From the NCBI GenBank assembly GCA_963978905.1, contig OZ022258.1:52002591-52066590 (forward strand): DNA of 64,000 nucleotides. The letters run 5' to 3'. A program made the translations under genes and the position numbers. A model generated the notes under the pieces. That model was not told the DNA's origin. It searched no databases and worked only from the letters and a program-made list of their open reading frames with translations. This document shows positions 1-11,703 of this stretch, in pieces (the first letter of the stretch is position 1; every line of letters starts with the position of its first letter). The stretch comes from Trichostrongylus colubriformis (lineage: Eukaryota; Nematoda; Chromadorea; Rhabditida; Trichostrongylidae).

Positions 1-142
1 AAACCCTAAACAGCAAACGTTATCTGGGGAATTATCAGTGTTCTTCGGCACAGTTTTGAGGACAGTATCAAGTGGCTATGATCGGTCCGCAGAAAGAAGC
101 CGTTACTTTCCGGGGGGGGGGGGTCTGTCTGAAAGTTCTTTG

Positions 143-383
143 GGGTGGGGGTCACGAGGTCGAATTTCCGCTTCGCGGCGTGGCACCCGCGGCGCCACCA
201 GTACGACTCGCCGTATCGATTACCCTTGGTCGCGCGGCCAAGCGTGACTGCGTCACGTCTGCGCTTCCACTGATGCCACACTGCCTCGCTTGAAGGCTGC
301 CATGCCCTGCCACCGGCACTCGCACCCGCCGCGCCGCTCGTCGCGCGCGGCCGCGCGGAAATTCGACCTCGTGACCCCCACCC
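143..383. mobile_element. GC-rich MITE-like inverted-repeat element, copy 1
   Basis: A GC-rich island in AT-rich DNA has perfect 28-bp terminal inverted repeats at 143-170 and 356-383. Its interior (about 171-355) is shared with a second copy at 18,571-18,803 inside CHK gene B, including the stretch around 'gaaggctgccatgccctgcc'. Small open frames here are by-products of the GC content. No transposase is visible, so a non-autonomous element is the best description. Confidence 0.6.
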
Positions 384-1635
384 GAGTCTTTGTAGTGCTG
401 TGGTCTGGGCGTGTAATGGAGATGAAAGTTTGAAAGAAGGTAATCACCGTAATATAAATCAGCGTAATGCTTTAAAAAGCTAACATAAAATTGTGAATGG
501 ACAGAAATGTAAATGCCGTTGGGAACATAGTGAACTATCGTGCGTGTGTCTCCAGCGGCATGCCTACTCAGGACAAAGGACTGCTACCGCAAGCATGGTA
601 TGAGTTGGAGGAACTGAACATACTCACGGTAAGGCTTGTACCATCTCGCCAAGGTCAGGCTCTGTGGAAGTAGTCACAAATGTAGCTAAATCATGGAAAA
701 TCATAAGCAGAAAATTCCGAAACTACGTTAGGAAAGCCAACAGTAGGAGTGATATCCGTTTGCTATTAGAAAGGTGATAAAGGTCAAAGTGCGGCGGAGT
801 TGATGGCAGCCGAAATAGGACGCCGCTTCCAGAAGCTTCTTCTGCGCTACAGATGAAGGCAGCAGAAGATTTATACGCTTCTACGCTCGATATTTGAGTA
901 GGCGGTACCAATGGAGTTCGCAATATCGACGCAATATGATTACGCGCCTCATCTCCCCCCCCCCCCCCCGTCCCACCCCGCAACCCCGCAAACCTGTGTC
1001 GGGACACCCGACTGAATTCACAAATCGAACGAAACAAAGCAGTATCAGATACAGATCTGTAAGGGGTTCTAAACCTACTGAGCTTTCGTACTATTTGCAT
1101 CATGTGGTTGTACCCTTATGTCAGGGTTTCGCACCGCGACATGTCGCAAGCGAAGCAATGCGGACGAGCTAAAAGCGCCATGTTGTTAGGTCGAAGTCAA
1201 CTGCGCATCGCGTCCCCAGCATTACCGTGTAATCGTTCGAAGACCCAACTACCGCGACGCGCATAGCTCGCACGCAATGCGTTGCACGCCGCCCGTCGTC
1301 GTGCGAAATTCTGACATAAGGGTACACACCCGCATCATGTATATTCATCTCTGCTATGCAGGTCCATCCAACTTTGTGAAACAGCGGAGACGGCTGCTAT
1401 TGGTACATGATGTCTGTAGCCTCGCACCACATATGGAACTGCAGCAGTCCAACGATAAGGCACCAGATAGCTTCCAATTTTTTTTAGTTTCGATATCTTC
1501 TCACTGTGCTGATTCCTTCGTACTAACAAAACAAAGGCGATGCACACTTAGGAAAAAGTGGTATTGATAAGCACTGCAAACTGCAACAAAATTTTGACGC
1601 CTTTCGTAGTTGAGTTAATTTTCCCTAATTTTCAG
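384..1635. other. No recognisable gene
   Basis: I see only short unconvincing frames, a homopolymeric C run near 955-969 and no strong coding signal. The missing first exon of CHK gene A (it should resemble the 47-49 codon first exons of genes B and C) was looked for here and not found. It may lie upstream of the window or be lost. Confidence 0.5.
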
Positions 1636-3121
1636 GGATTTATGTCGAAAATGCTACTCATCGATCCAGACTGGATTCATAAAGACAAAGAACTCCCGCA
1701 AAAATTTGTGGTAAAGGTTAGTTCAAAGTGATCATTTCACTAGGTATTTCATAAAAAAGCGAAACGACCACGCTCTCAACTAAGCAACCCTATTGATTTG
1801 CACACATGTGGAACCCTGTAATACAAAAACAAGCAAACTTCAGTGTTCGACTTGTAGAAGGACGCACCGTTCTGGGCCAAACACACTATATCAGGGGAGC
1901 GCACATTTCACTTTATACACTGAAGCAGCGTACATGATTTCCTAGTTGGCAAAGTAGGTAGATGGGTAGTTGTAAATAATTTTGTGGTTTGAAAAGCCAT
2001 TAAAGCGTTGTGCATGCGAGCCTATTCCACTAAAGGGTGCTTTGCCAATGTTCGCCGCGAAATGGGCTTGATCGGAGTGTGTTGTGCATCTCCTTCCTTT
2101 TCCTGGCGTTTTTGTCAGCTGTTCGTAGTCCATTCCAGCATCCCTCTTTTTATTTGTCAACTCGTCCAAGGTACAAATGCAACAATGTGGAGAGCTTTGT
2201 TTTGCGTTTTCTTGCTTTCTTGCTTCCAGTGTGCCAAACTTTTTTTTCTCATTTTTGAGCCCTCTACCCGAATTCTACCCACGAAAGGTGTGTACTAAAG
2301 CTGCCGTATCTGTAAGCAGGAATAACACTCTTTGTTATTGTCTTGCTTTTGTCCCAAAACGACTTCAGCACTGGAATCTTCACTGGCCTAAGGTTTCGAG
2401 CTCCTCGTTTTCTTGAGAAGTTTGGAAGTGGATGGAAGCTTTGTGATATGCAAAGTATCCAAAGAAGCGCCTTCTCTCTTGTAGCGTTCCGGCGTCGTTA
2501 CGAAATCCCCGAACAACTCTAAGATAATAAGCTCCCTAAGATTCCAATGACAAAGCCGTAGATCTGCCTTTCTCATAAATGTAAGCACTGGCGTATGTAA
2601 ATTGACGCGATATTTCGTATACGGCTAAAACTGAAGCCGGCACGTCGCCCCTACTGCAGCTCGCATTGTGAATCAAAAATCAGAGGGTCATTGCTATTCG
2701 AAGCAAACTTGCTCCGGTCATTTATTCTTGGCTTCCTTGAGGAAATCCAAGATGTTCGCATCGCTTTTCTTGGCGAAATCTCCGTCTCGCACGCCAAAAT
2801 CAAGCACATAACATTAGATTCACTCCCGTTATCCTCCTAAATTTTATGATTGCTGCATGAGATGGTTATAATACCAGGCGGTGGTTATATGCTGTGGTTA
2901 CATTCCGAGCCAGATGTTCTTTGATGTGGGTCACCACTACCCTCCCAGTATCTTTAATGTACGTGATCAAGCCCTACACTTAAATTCATATATTAACCAA
3001 CCTTCTCACAATCTCCTGATTTCTCTTAACGGCAAGTACTAAAGGTTGGCGTTGTGCACTAACCATCGTACAGTCTGTTGCAGACAAGTTGGTAACTACC
3101 TGTTGTCATTAGGAATATTCA

Positions 3122-3658
3122 CTAATACAACACCATTCTGTAGTTTCTGTACTCGAACTTTACTGCGGTATATTGCAGCGCTAACGCATAGCCATTTCTA
3201 GCTGCAATGCGCGAAGCGAAATATTTAGACTCCTGCCGCTCTTCAGCACCAGTGCAAACACAGTTATGAATGACCTCATGTTTCAAAGCATACCATATCG
3301 TAATACCATCAGTTAACTTGACCTGCGTATTGAGGAATGGTAGCCATCCGTATTTTGGTTCTTCACATGTAAGCCTAATGTACTGCACTGCTCCGCTATT
3401 GGAATCATGGATTATAGTATTGTCTCGTTGATGAATTGTCCAAGAGCGATCTTCAAACGACGTCGGAAACGTTAGAGGGTAGGAGGCGCTTGCTCGGACA
3501 CTTCGCATATCGAACCCCACCTGCGAGCCTCTGAAGAAGACGATAAGGTCAAAGCATAAAAAGACAATCGAGACATGCATGACCAGGTCCCAAGAAGGGA
3601 TGTCATGGAGATCCTTAGCTATTTTGTTGACTGCGAGCAAATCGATGGTAGTGAACAT
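3122..3658 (-). pseudogene. Possible Penelope-like reverse-transcriptase fragment
   Basis: A 178-codon open frame on the minus strand lies in intron 1636/4426 of gene A. Its middle carries a GWLPFLNTQV block followed by a DGI stretch. This resembles the 'LPFLD...DG...T..Y.K' segment found just after the catalytic core in Penelope-like reverse transcriptases. The flanking parts do not look like that family, and the expected tyrosine-lysine-proline block is missing, so at most this is a decayed fragment. I see no catalytic YxDD motif. Confidence 0.35.
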
Positions 3659-3677
3659 TAAGCTGTGATTTTATGCG

Positions 3678-3735
3678 GTCGATCCCGGATTGATGTGATT
3701 GATTATGCAGTCAATCACATTGATCCGGGATCGAC
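3678..3735. repeat. Short hairpin-forming inverted repeat
   Basis: Two 25-bp arms (3678-3702 and 3711-3735) differ at two positions and flank an 8-nt loop. The arms contain the core GTCGATCCCGGAT. The element is intronic to gene A, directly upstream of the start end of the minus-strand fragment at 3122-3658. Confidence 0.75.
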
Positions 3736-3796
3736 TGTGAGAAATGGATCATTTACACAAGATCAACAAATGTTCAGTAGGTTTTTAACATACATA

Positions 3797-4302
3797 CAGT
3801 AGCGGTCAAAAATATATGCGGTTTGGGATTTTGACCATAACTTTGTTCGGTGTTTGCATATCTCGCTCAATTTTTTTTGTGTTTTGAAGGCAACTGTTAC
3901 TCAATGAAATAAAGTATCTCAGCCGAGTAGGATGCAGTGTGAAGGTTGAAAAAATTATTTAACTGAAACCACTGAAAATGGTCAACTCCGTGCCTCAGTG
4001 CTGTTAGGATTTGAAATAGCGTGCAACAAAGTCCCAGCCTCATTCCGTAATATTTTCTGCCCATCTGCCCGTTTCGATGAGTTATATTTTTTTTTATGGC
4101 CAATTGAATTTTTGAAAAGGTTTGGTATTTTTAGAGTTTTTAGTTAAGTAAATTTTCCAATCTCAACACTACACCCTACTTTGCCTCACTAAGTACCAGT
4201 TGCCTTCGAAAAACAAAAAAAAAAAAAATTGAATAAGAAATGTAAACTTCGACCAAAGTTATGGTTAGAATCCAAAACCGCATATATTTTTGACCGCTAC
4301 TG
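3797..4302. mobile_element. Tc1/mariner-type MITE (506 bp) with TA target duplication
   Basis: Near-perfect terminal inverted repeats of about 50 bp begin CAGTAGCGGTCAAAAATATA on the left and end with its complement on the right. TA dinucleotides flank the element at 3795-3796 and 4303-4304, as expected for Tc1/mariner insertion. There is no transposase coding capacity. Diverged left-half copies lie at about 38,040-38,220 and 53,940-54,125. Confidence 0.85.
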
Positions 4303-7189
4303 TATGCAACTCTGTGGCTCCTTTTACAGAAGAGCAATGAATGGTGCAATTCACCTCTTTAATATCCAGCTGCTCGTCATATATATTTAAGCTGAAAGAA
4401 AATAGTGAAGTAAAAGAACTTTCAGATTCTGACTCAGCTTGCTATGCAAAAAGTTACGGCCGAAATGAGTGCAAAGATGAACGTTGAGAATACATTCAGT
4501 GATCCCAAGTTTATGGCAGATCTGGAAGTAATGCAGAAAGCTGTGAGTACACTCGAATTCCTTTGGTATGATATGATCCAGTTCCTAGCCACAACTCGCA
4601 CATGTACCCGATTTTTAATTTTTTTAAATGCTCGTCTTTAACTCAGTGGACAAAAAAAAAACGAAAATCTTGAGGTAGTTGTGGCAGAAAGTGTAAAGAG
4701 CGGAAAAACAATTCGTACAAATCTGCAGCACGCCTTGAAAAACTGTTGTGCTGGACCACGTTACTACTTGTAGTGCCAGTTCCCCTCCGTAGAGCTGCGA
4801 TTGCCTTTCAATCTCAAGTTGATGTAGAAATCGAAATTTTACGTGAGCACTCCATCCATAGAGTCATTAAAAAGATCTTTACCATGATTGCCGTTGACCA
4901 TTTACAACGGAATCACTTGTGAAAATTCTAAGCGTTCGGAAAGTTCTTGCGGTTCGAATACCTCATTTTTCGAGTACTTTTTGGTTCTCGCTAGGGTTGC
5001 GTGTACCATGTTGAGGTCCACTTTTCGCTCTACACAAGCATGGTAACGCTTAGGTCCTGAAACGAATTATGCTGTTCTCTAAATTTAAGAATTAAAAAGA
5101 ACAAACGGCAGATCCGCAGCACTTTCCTCGACGCTCTCCCTCTTCGAACGGCCAATGACCCGTTTCCTATCCACATCATGACGTTTGATGAAAGGCCGAT
5201 TCTGTAGGACAATCGACGACTATCTGCACAATGATTGGAGGTCAAGCTCGTAGCAGTCAGCTCCGTCAGCGTGGTAGCGGTCTGCAGCTAGGCTAATCCA
5301 CTATAGCTTCATAGATCCCGGCGAAACGATTACGGCTACTAAAAGGAAATGTGAGGAGCTCGGCGAGATGCAACGCAAACTACGAACCGCAAAAACTTCC
5401 CGAGCCACCTAATAGGTCTTGCTGTTATCTATCATTTGAGTGCGACCTCTTCCTCATTTCAGTGTCACAATGCTGAAGTAAGGACCTATAATCACTTGTT
5501 GAAAGTTCCTGAAGGAAAGATACGTATTCCAAAGGTATGAAAATTGTTATGTACAAAGGTATGAAAATTGTTATGTATATGAAGTTCCACGCTGGCCAGC
5601 TACATAGGTATAGTAGCAGAATTAACGGTAACAGAGCAGGTTCCTGGAAGCCTTGTCAGACCATTTTGCTGTATTTCAGTCGTGATCATCATTTCCATGC
5701 TTTCAGATCTACCACATGAAGATGTTTACAGAATGGAATCCAGTTAAAGGTTACATCATCATGGATTATCTGGATAACTTGAAAGCAGTGCATATTTATG
5801 AAAATGTTACCCCAAAAGATGTGAAACAGGTGGGAATGCTAATGGTGATACTGTGGTAGTGCGACCGGGCACTCGAAACGAGCATTGCGCGAATCACCAT
5901 TGCCGTGTGCATTGCCGTCGGTCGGATAAGGATCCTATATCGCTAGGGTCGGATGGGGATCCTATATCGCTATCGGTCTAGGGTATACTCCGTCTCAAAA
6001 TTATCACTCTAAGGACGTCCCTCCTCTTCTCACCCCTTTGTCTTCAGGTAATGTTTCTTACTGGCTCCTATTTTCTTCATTGCCTCTCAGTGCAGCGCCT
6101 AGAGCAAAATTAAAAGCCAAAAAGACTAACTGTTCATAAGAGATAGATTCGGAGCCTTCGATTGCTTGTTTTGTTGTTTTCCTATCCTGGAATCAGATGT
6201 AGATCCATTTTCGCGCAAAACGGTACACTTCTTCGATTCCCTAGATCTTTCGCCGTTTTCTCCATGATGTTTTATGCCATACCCTTGTTTTCATTGACGT
6301 CTTTCATAGCCACGCCCATTCATCTTTTCTGCGACGCTCCTCCTACTCGTTTGCCAAAAGCTTCAACACCGAAGCTTTCGGCAAGCGGAATCTTTCGTCA
6401 GTGTGTAGATTTCCGACCTCACTACGTTATTATTTTCAAGCTACCGTGGTGAGTGCCTGGAAGTTGTACTTCAGAAAATAATAGTGGAGCGATTCGTTAA
6501 GATTCTTCGACACAAAGCCGTAATGGAAGCGACTTCTCTCGAAATGCCTTCAGAAGAGAAGAATGAGTACATATCGCCTTTCAAAACCCTTTTCGAAACG
6601 ATGTTCAGAAAGGAGGTACGATTTAAGTGCAGGAGAAGTATCAATTCGAAACTGCTTCAAGGAACATTTCAACTTTTTAATAGCTAAAGAGATTTTTCAC
6701 AAGCTTGTAAGTTCCAGCACCTTCTTATTATTTATAGAAAATTTTCGTAACAGAAGAAGTTTTTGCAGCTAATGAAAGCTGTAAGGTGAGTAGAAATCCC
6801 TCTGGAAGGATTTAGTCCAATAAGCCGAATTGCATCAACTTTTTTTTTACACATCTGAATATATTTGAAACACATGCTCCTGAAATGAAAAATCGAGCAT
6901 AAAACAACCTTTTCGACAGTCAACTTTTGCCGAAGGTCAAAAACAACCGAAGTCGGGACAGCTGCCAAATATAAGGAGAGGACAGTACAGTTTCGAGGAA
7001 CTCCGCAGCTTGATGTTAACTGCGACGCGAGATTCCATCCCAGAAATCTACAATCTGCGTTTGGTGAGATGTATGAGTCTGGGGCACAGAACTGGACGTC
7101 ACAAAATTATTGACAGGCGAGAATCACAAAGTGGTCAAGAAGCCATGACAATGATCCACTATACACAACTGATGGATCACCTATATATA

Positions 7190-7929
7190 CAGGGGGTGCC
7201 AAAAAACGTAATTTTTGTCCTCTACTTTCAACCCCACATTAGTCGAACTTCAGCAAATTCCGACCAGGTATTTTCATCCCTAAAGTAAAGAGCAGACCTC
7301 GCTCTATTACTGGTCTCCGTTACAGCCTTCTGCACGAGGAGGAACGGTTCTTTGTTCCGAGTGAACAAGATGTGTCACCTCAGCTAGGCAAAATCCGAAG
7401 CTTCGTCGCCCTCGTTCACAACCTTGCTAAGATCCGTTCACTCTGGGTACCTGAGGGGATTCATATGTGTGATGTTCTTGAATATTCCGTTTTTCCCGGT
7501 TTTCCAATGCCCTTCGTTTTCAAGAGCCAGAACGTGCCATTACCACTGAAACCCCTCTTGGGGCAGGTTTGAGGCATGAAAAGTGATACTTCGGATCATA
7601 GCAGCCTTCTCCAAGCAGCAAGGGCTCTGTGACTTCCATGATCCGAAGGGCCAATCCTTAGGAAGCTTTCCACAAAAGACCTACCTCGGAACCTGGCTCC
7701 ACTGTTTCAAGGGGACCTTGATACCGTGGGTGCTCTGAAGCCCGACTGCGCCGCTTGGAGGCTCCATATTTTTATGAAAGTGAAAGTAGTAAGTCCCAGC
7801 TTGTTCCTACTTTTAGAGCAGCATTCCGGGGATATTTTGCCCTAATACTTTTATCTCTTTCGTTTCCCTATGTTTGTATAATAGGCGGATGTGGGCCATG
7901 AGCAAAATTACTTTTTTTGGCACCCCCTG
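7190..7929. mobile_element. 740-bp MITE, copy 1 (CAGGGGGTGCC termini)
   Basis: The terminal inverted repeats (CAGGGGGTGCCAAAAAA on the left, its complement on the right) are flanked by TA at 7188-7189 and 7930-7931. The interior matches the element at 8295-9034 along its length. No transposase frame is seen. It sits in an intron of CHK gene A. Confidence 0.85.
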
Positions 7930-8294
7930 TATGCAGTAAAATTTCAAGATCTTTCCTTCGTAGAACGACGAATTGGATTCCAAGGGATAGGCTATTGCCT
8001 AGTGCGGCCTCCGATGAATCTTGGCATCGTCTTTCAAATAACGTAGTCGGAACGCCTAGCCTCCAATCAAAATTCATTATTGACTGTTGTTCAGCGTAGC
8101 TATTGCATGCTATCGAAAAACGATTCAGATGCTGGATCAGATAATGTTGATGTTCTCTTCGTTCGACAATGGAAAACTTGCGGAAAATAGCGAACATATG
8201 AAGGCAATTATGACGGACATGGTGGATCTTGACTGGGTGGAAAATATGGCGGAAATTTTTGGTGGGTTGCTCAGCAAATTTTAGATTACATATA

Positions 8295-9034
8295 CAGGGG
8301 ATGCCAAAAAAAGTGATTTTGTCTCGTCCACTTTCCCCCCACTTTAGTCGAACTACAGCAAATTCTGTTGAGGTATTCACATCCACAGATTCAAGAGCAG
8401 ACCTCACTCTATCACTATACTCCGTGGCAGCCTTCTGCACGAGCAGGAACGGGAGCGAGGAAAGAGTGAACAAGATGTGTCACCTCAACTGGGCAAAATC
8501 CGAAATTTCGTCGCCCTCGTTCACAACCTTGCTGAGGTCCGTTCACTCTGGGTACCTGAGGGGATTCATACTGGGTGGTGATCTTTAGGATCCCGTTTTT
8601 TCCGGGTTCCCAGCGCCCTTCGTTTCCAAGAGCCAAAACATGCACTTACCACTGAAACCCCTCCGAAGGCGGATTTGGGCATGAAAATGATACTTCGGAT
8701 CATACCAGCCTTGTCCAAGCAGCAGGGGCTCTGTGACTTCCATGAACCGAAGGGCCAATCCTTAGGAAGCTTCCCACAAAAGACCTACCATGGAACCCGG
8801 CTCCACTGTTTTAAGGGGACCTTGATACCGTGGGCGCTCCGAAGCCGACTGCGCCGCTTAAAGGTTCTATATTTTTTATGAAACTGAAAGTAGTGAGTCT
8901 CAGCTTGTTCCTGCTTTTAGAGGAACATTTAGGGAATATTTTGCCCCAATACTTTCATTTCTTTCGTTTCCCTATGTTTTGTATAATTGGGAGATATGAG
9001 CCGTGGGCAAAATTACTTTTTTTGGCACCCCCTG
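8295..9034. mobile_element. 740-bp MITE, copy 2
   Basis: Same family and orientation as 7190-7929 and of identical length by my count. It is flanked by TA at 8293-8294 and 9035-9036. It begins 33 bases after the end of the kinase exon 8129-8261, inside the following intron of CHK gene A. Confidence 0.85.
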
Positions 9035-9048
9035 TATATACATATATA

Positions 9049-11126
9049 CAGTAGCGCACGAAAATCTTCGGCGAAATGGACTTTCACTTGGGTTTTTCAC
9101 TTTTAACTTTTTTGCAACTGCACCAATCTGAGAGAAACTTTAGTATGTTGTACTTGGAGGCACTGCATACTTAATATACTACAGTGCGTTTCACATGTAG
9201 TTATAAGTCACCCACAAATTTTCGGTTTTCAGAAGAGACAGCTAACCGAAAATTTTTTGAGTATTTTTATAGATTTCCCCACCACAGAAAACCCATCTAT
9301 ACTAGTTTCGATGACGTTACCTTTTAGCCGGATATTTTTATGAATATTTTTGATTTTTGTGCCGTTTCATAATTATAAGGTCACCCCGAAGAAACAGAAA
9401 ATTTGCTAGGATTAACAGCGCATACGAAGGAGCTTATAATCTATGACTCCCTCCTGTTTAAGAACGACATTAACTAGCAGTTTGGTGAAGTAGAAACGAA
9501 GTTTTGAAGAGCCTCACCACAGATATTGTTCCAGTCTTCAACGATTGCCTGTATCAGGAGTTTTGCTTCCCAGAATTGGCGATTATTGGGGTGAATAATT
9601 GAGGCGATGTCTTCTTGATGTCCCTTGTAGAGCTGAGGCCAAGACTACATATTATCTGCGGCTGGATGTCCGTATTTCGGGACTTCAACCGCAATTCCGT
9701 TGAATGACCTACGTGAACAACAGCATTGCCGTACCTTGAGACGCAATTATGAAGAGCCGGTCGGCTCCAAGAGGCAACTGATTCCTTCGTAAGATCTTCT
9801 AGCAGTCTCTGGAGTCCATTCTGCAGGTTTCGAAGTCAAGGTTCAGTGCAACCTCATTGCCGAAAACAACTTAAGCCATCACCCTTCTCCTAAAAAATTG
9901 CCAAGGCTCCTGTAGATCGGCGTACTTCTCAAACCAAGCTAGTACTACCTCTACCCATCAGCACCATACAAATAGAATATTTTGAGACTCAAAAATACAA
10001 TTAGATGGAATTACTCGCATGCAGGGTGCAACTGCCATGCAAATTCAGTTTCGTTCAATCCGTGCTCAAGAACAACTTTATGAATTGAAGTCGTGCCGCC
10101 TTATGGTGTGCTGTAGGCCTCGGCAACTACTTCATTACTTCTTTGGTGATGTCTTTACTCTTCCTAGCTACTGTCTACGCTGTGGTCCCAGACGAAGAAT
10201 GGTTCAACTCGAAACAAATCTGGTCCATGGAAGAGGTGCTGTAGGAGGTGGCCCCCAAAATTCCTTTCTTTTTAATGACAATGATCTCACGTGAGAGTCC
10301 AGAGCATGAAAAACATCTGAAGACACCGAATGACCCGAATGTTATCTATCTGAGCCCAGGGATCTTGAGATTCTTTTTTGAACGGCTCTCAAACTGAGCC
10401 CAGCACCACGAAGATTCCACGTCTGGGCTTCTCTCTCGGAACATAGCAGCTAGCCACAAGATGATTGAGCATGTATCTCGAAGATGTATTTGGAAGACAT
10501 ATCCACCTTCACAAACTTGCGGGAGCCTCGACTTTTTTTCTTTTTAAATGGTGACCTTATAATTACGAAACGGTGCGGAAAACGAAGAATACCTCTAAAA
10601 ACATAAGGTAAACGAGACTGCAACCAGAAATCGGTGACGGGGGTTATTTCAGGTGAGGAATCCGCCTATGAGGCTAAAAAGATTCCTCAATGGAGTGTTG
10701 TTGAGAAAACCTGCAATTCAGGGGCGACCTTATAATTATAAAACGCACTGTATTTTGGCGCTGAACGGTGTAGGTTACGTGGTTATATGAAATTTTTTGT
10801 TCTTGGAGTGCCATCGCTATGCCGTACCGCTGTGTCGCTGTCATCAAAAGTCGTGGTCTTTCTGCAAAATATTGATGTTCTCTGAGACTTGCTAGTTTTA
10901 TTTTTGTAAAGAAAGCCTTTTTTCATGACCAAGCCCTTTTCTTTTTTTCCGGTGGTTTTGTAGAAAATTCTTGTGAAAAAACCATGAAAAGAGTCAAGCG
11001 GCACTCAAGTAGAAGGAAATGATGACAATAGGTTCTGGCATCAAATATTAAAATTTTGTCAAATTTGGTAAAGTAGAAAAAAGTCATGACAAAAAGTGTT
11101 TGGCCGAAGACTTTTGAACGCTACTG
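9049..11126. mobile_element. Tc1/mariner-like element with nested insertions
   Basis: Outer inverted termini are CAGTAGCGCACGAAAATCTT on the left and the complement of CAGTAGCGTTCAAAAGTCTT on the right, with TA at 9047-9048 and 11127-11128. A second pair of termini (CAGTGCGTTTCA...) at 9182 and 10750 lies inside, also bounded by TA. A third inverted pair related to the second (CCGTTTCATAATTATAAGGTC, 9361-9384 against about 10,552-10,575) lies inside that. This reads as an insertion within an insertion. Confidence 0.75.
9400..10350 (-). pseudogene. Decayed Tc1-like transposase remnant
   Basis: On the minus strand the innermost element encodes a short stretch with FWEAKLLIQAIVEDWNNI (complement of about 9,520-9,590). 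This resembles the C-terminal end of Tc1-family transposases, which typically read 'LW.AI...W..I'. Stops and frame changes interrupt everything upstream and I cannot place the DD(E/D) residues. It is a dead copy inside the nested element at 9182-10750. Confidence 0.4.
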
Positions 11127-11144
11127 TATATTATACTATATATA

Positions 11145-11703
11145 CAAGGGGTGCCAAAAATAGTAATTTTGCTCACGGCTCACATCCGCCAAGTATACAA
11201 AACAAAGAGAAACGAAAGAGATAAAAGTATTGGGTCCCAAAATGTTCCTACAGAAACAGGAGCAAGCTGAAACTCACTACTTTCACCTTCATCAGAATAC
11301 GGAGCCTTCAAGCGGCGCAGTCGGGCTTCAGAGCACCCACGGTATCAAGGTCCCATTAAAACAGTGGAGCCAGGTTCCGAGTAGGTCTTTTGTGGGAGGC
11401 TTCCTAAGGATTGGCCCTTCGGATCATGAAAGTCATGGAGCCCTTGCTGCTTGGATAACGCTGCTATCATCCAAAGTGTCATTTTCCATGCCTCAAATCC
11501 GCCTACGGAGGGGTTTAAGTGGTAATGGCACGTTTTGCTTCTTGGAAACGAAGGATGTTGGGAGCCTGGAAAAAACGGAATACTTAAGGGCACCACCCAA
11601 TATGAATCCCCTCAGGTACCCAGAGTGAACGGACCTTAGCAAGGTTGTGAACGAGAGTGACGAAATCTCGAATCTTGCCGTGTTGAGGTGACACATCATA
11701 TTC
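11145..11703. mobile_element. 740-bp MITE, copy 3, inverted and truncated
   Basis: The left end (CAAGGGGTGCCAAAAATAG, after TA at 11143-11144) continues into sequence that is the reverse complement of the right parts of copies 1 and 2. Similarity stops near 11,700 without the opposite terminus. It lies just downstream of the element at 9049-11126, so that element is bracketed by two inverted copies of this MITE. Confidence 0.75.

Noticed and set aside
565..632. Short plus-strand frame ending at a GT donor (GLLPQAWYELEELNIL)
   Set aside because: Considered as the missing first exon of CHK gene A, but it has none of the THVTWDD or FGP features of the first exons of genes B and C.
8229..8588. 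119-codon plus-strand frame and the 201-codon minus-strand frame at 7868-8473
   Set aside because: They run across the kinase exon 8129-8261 into MITE sequence; similar frames recur wherever the 740-bp MITE occurs.
10019..10294. 91-codon plus-strand frame
   Set aside because: It is antisense to the decayed Tc1-like transposase and has no recognisable domain.
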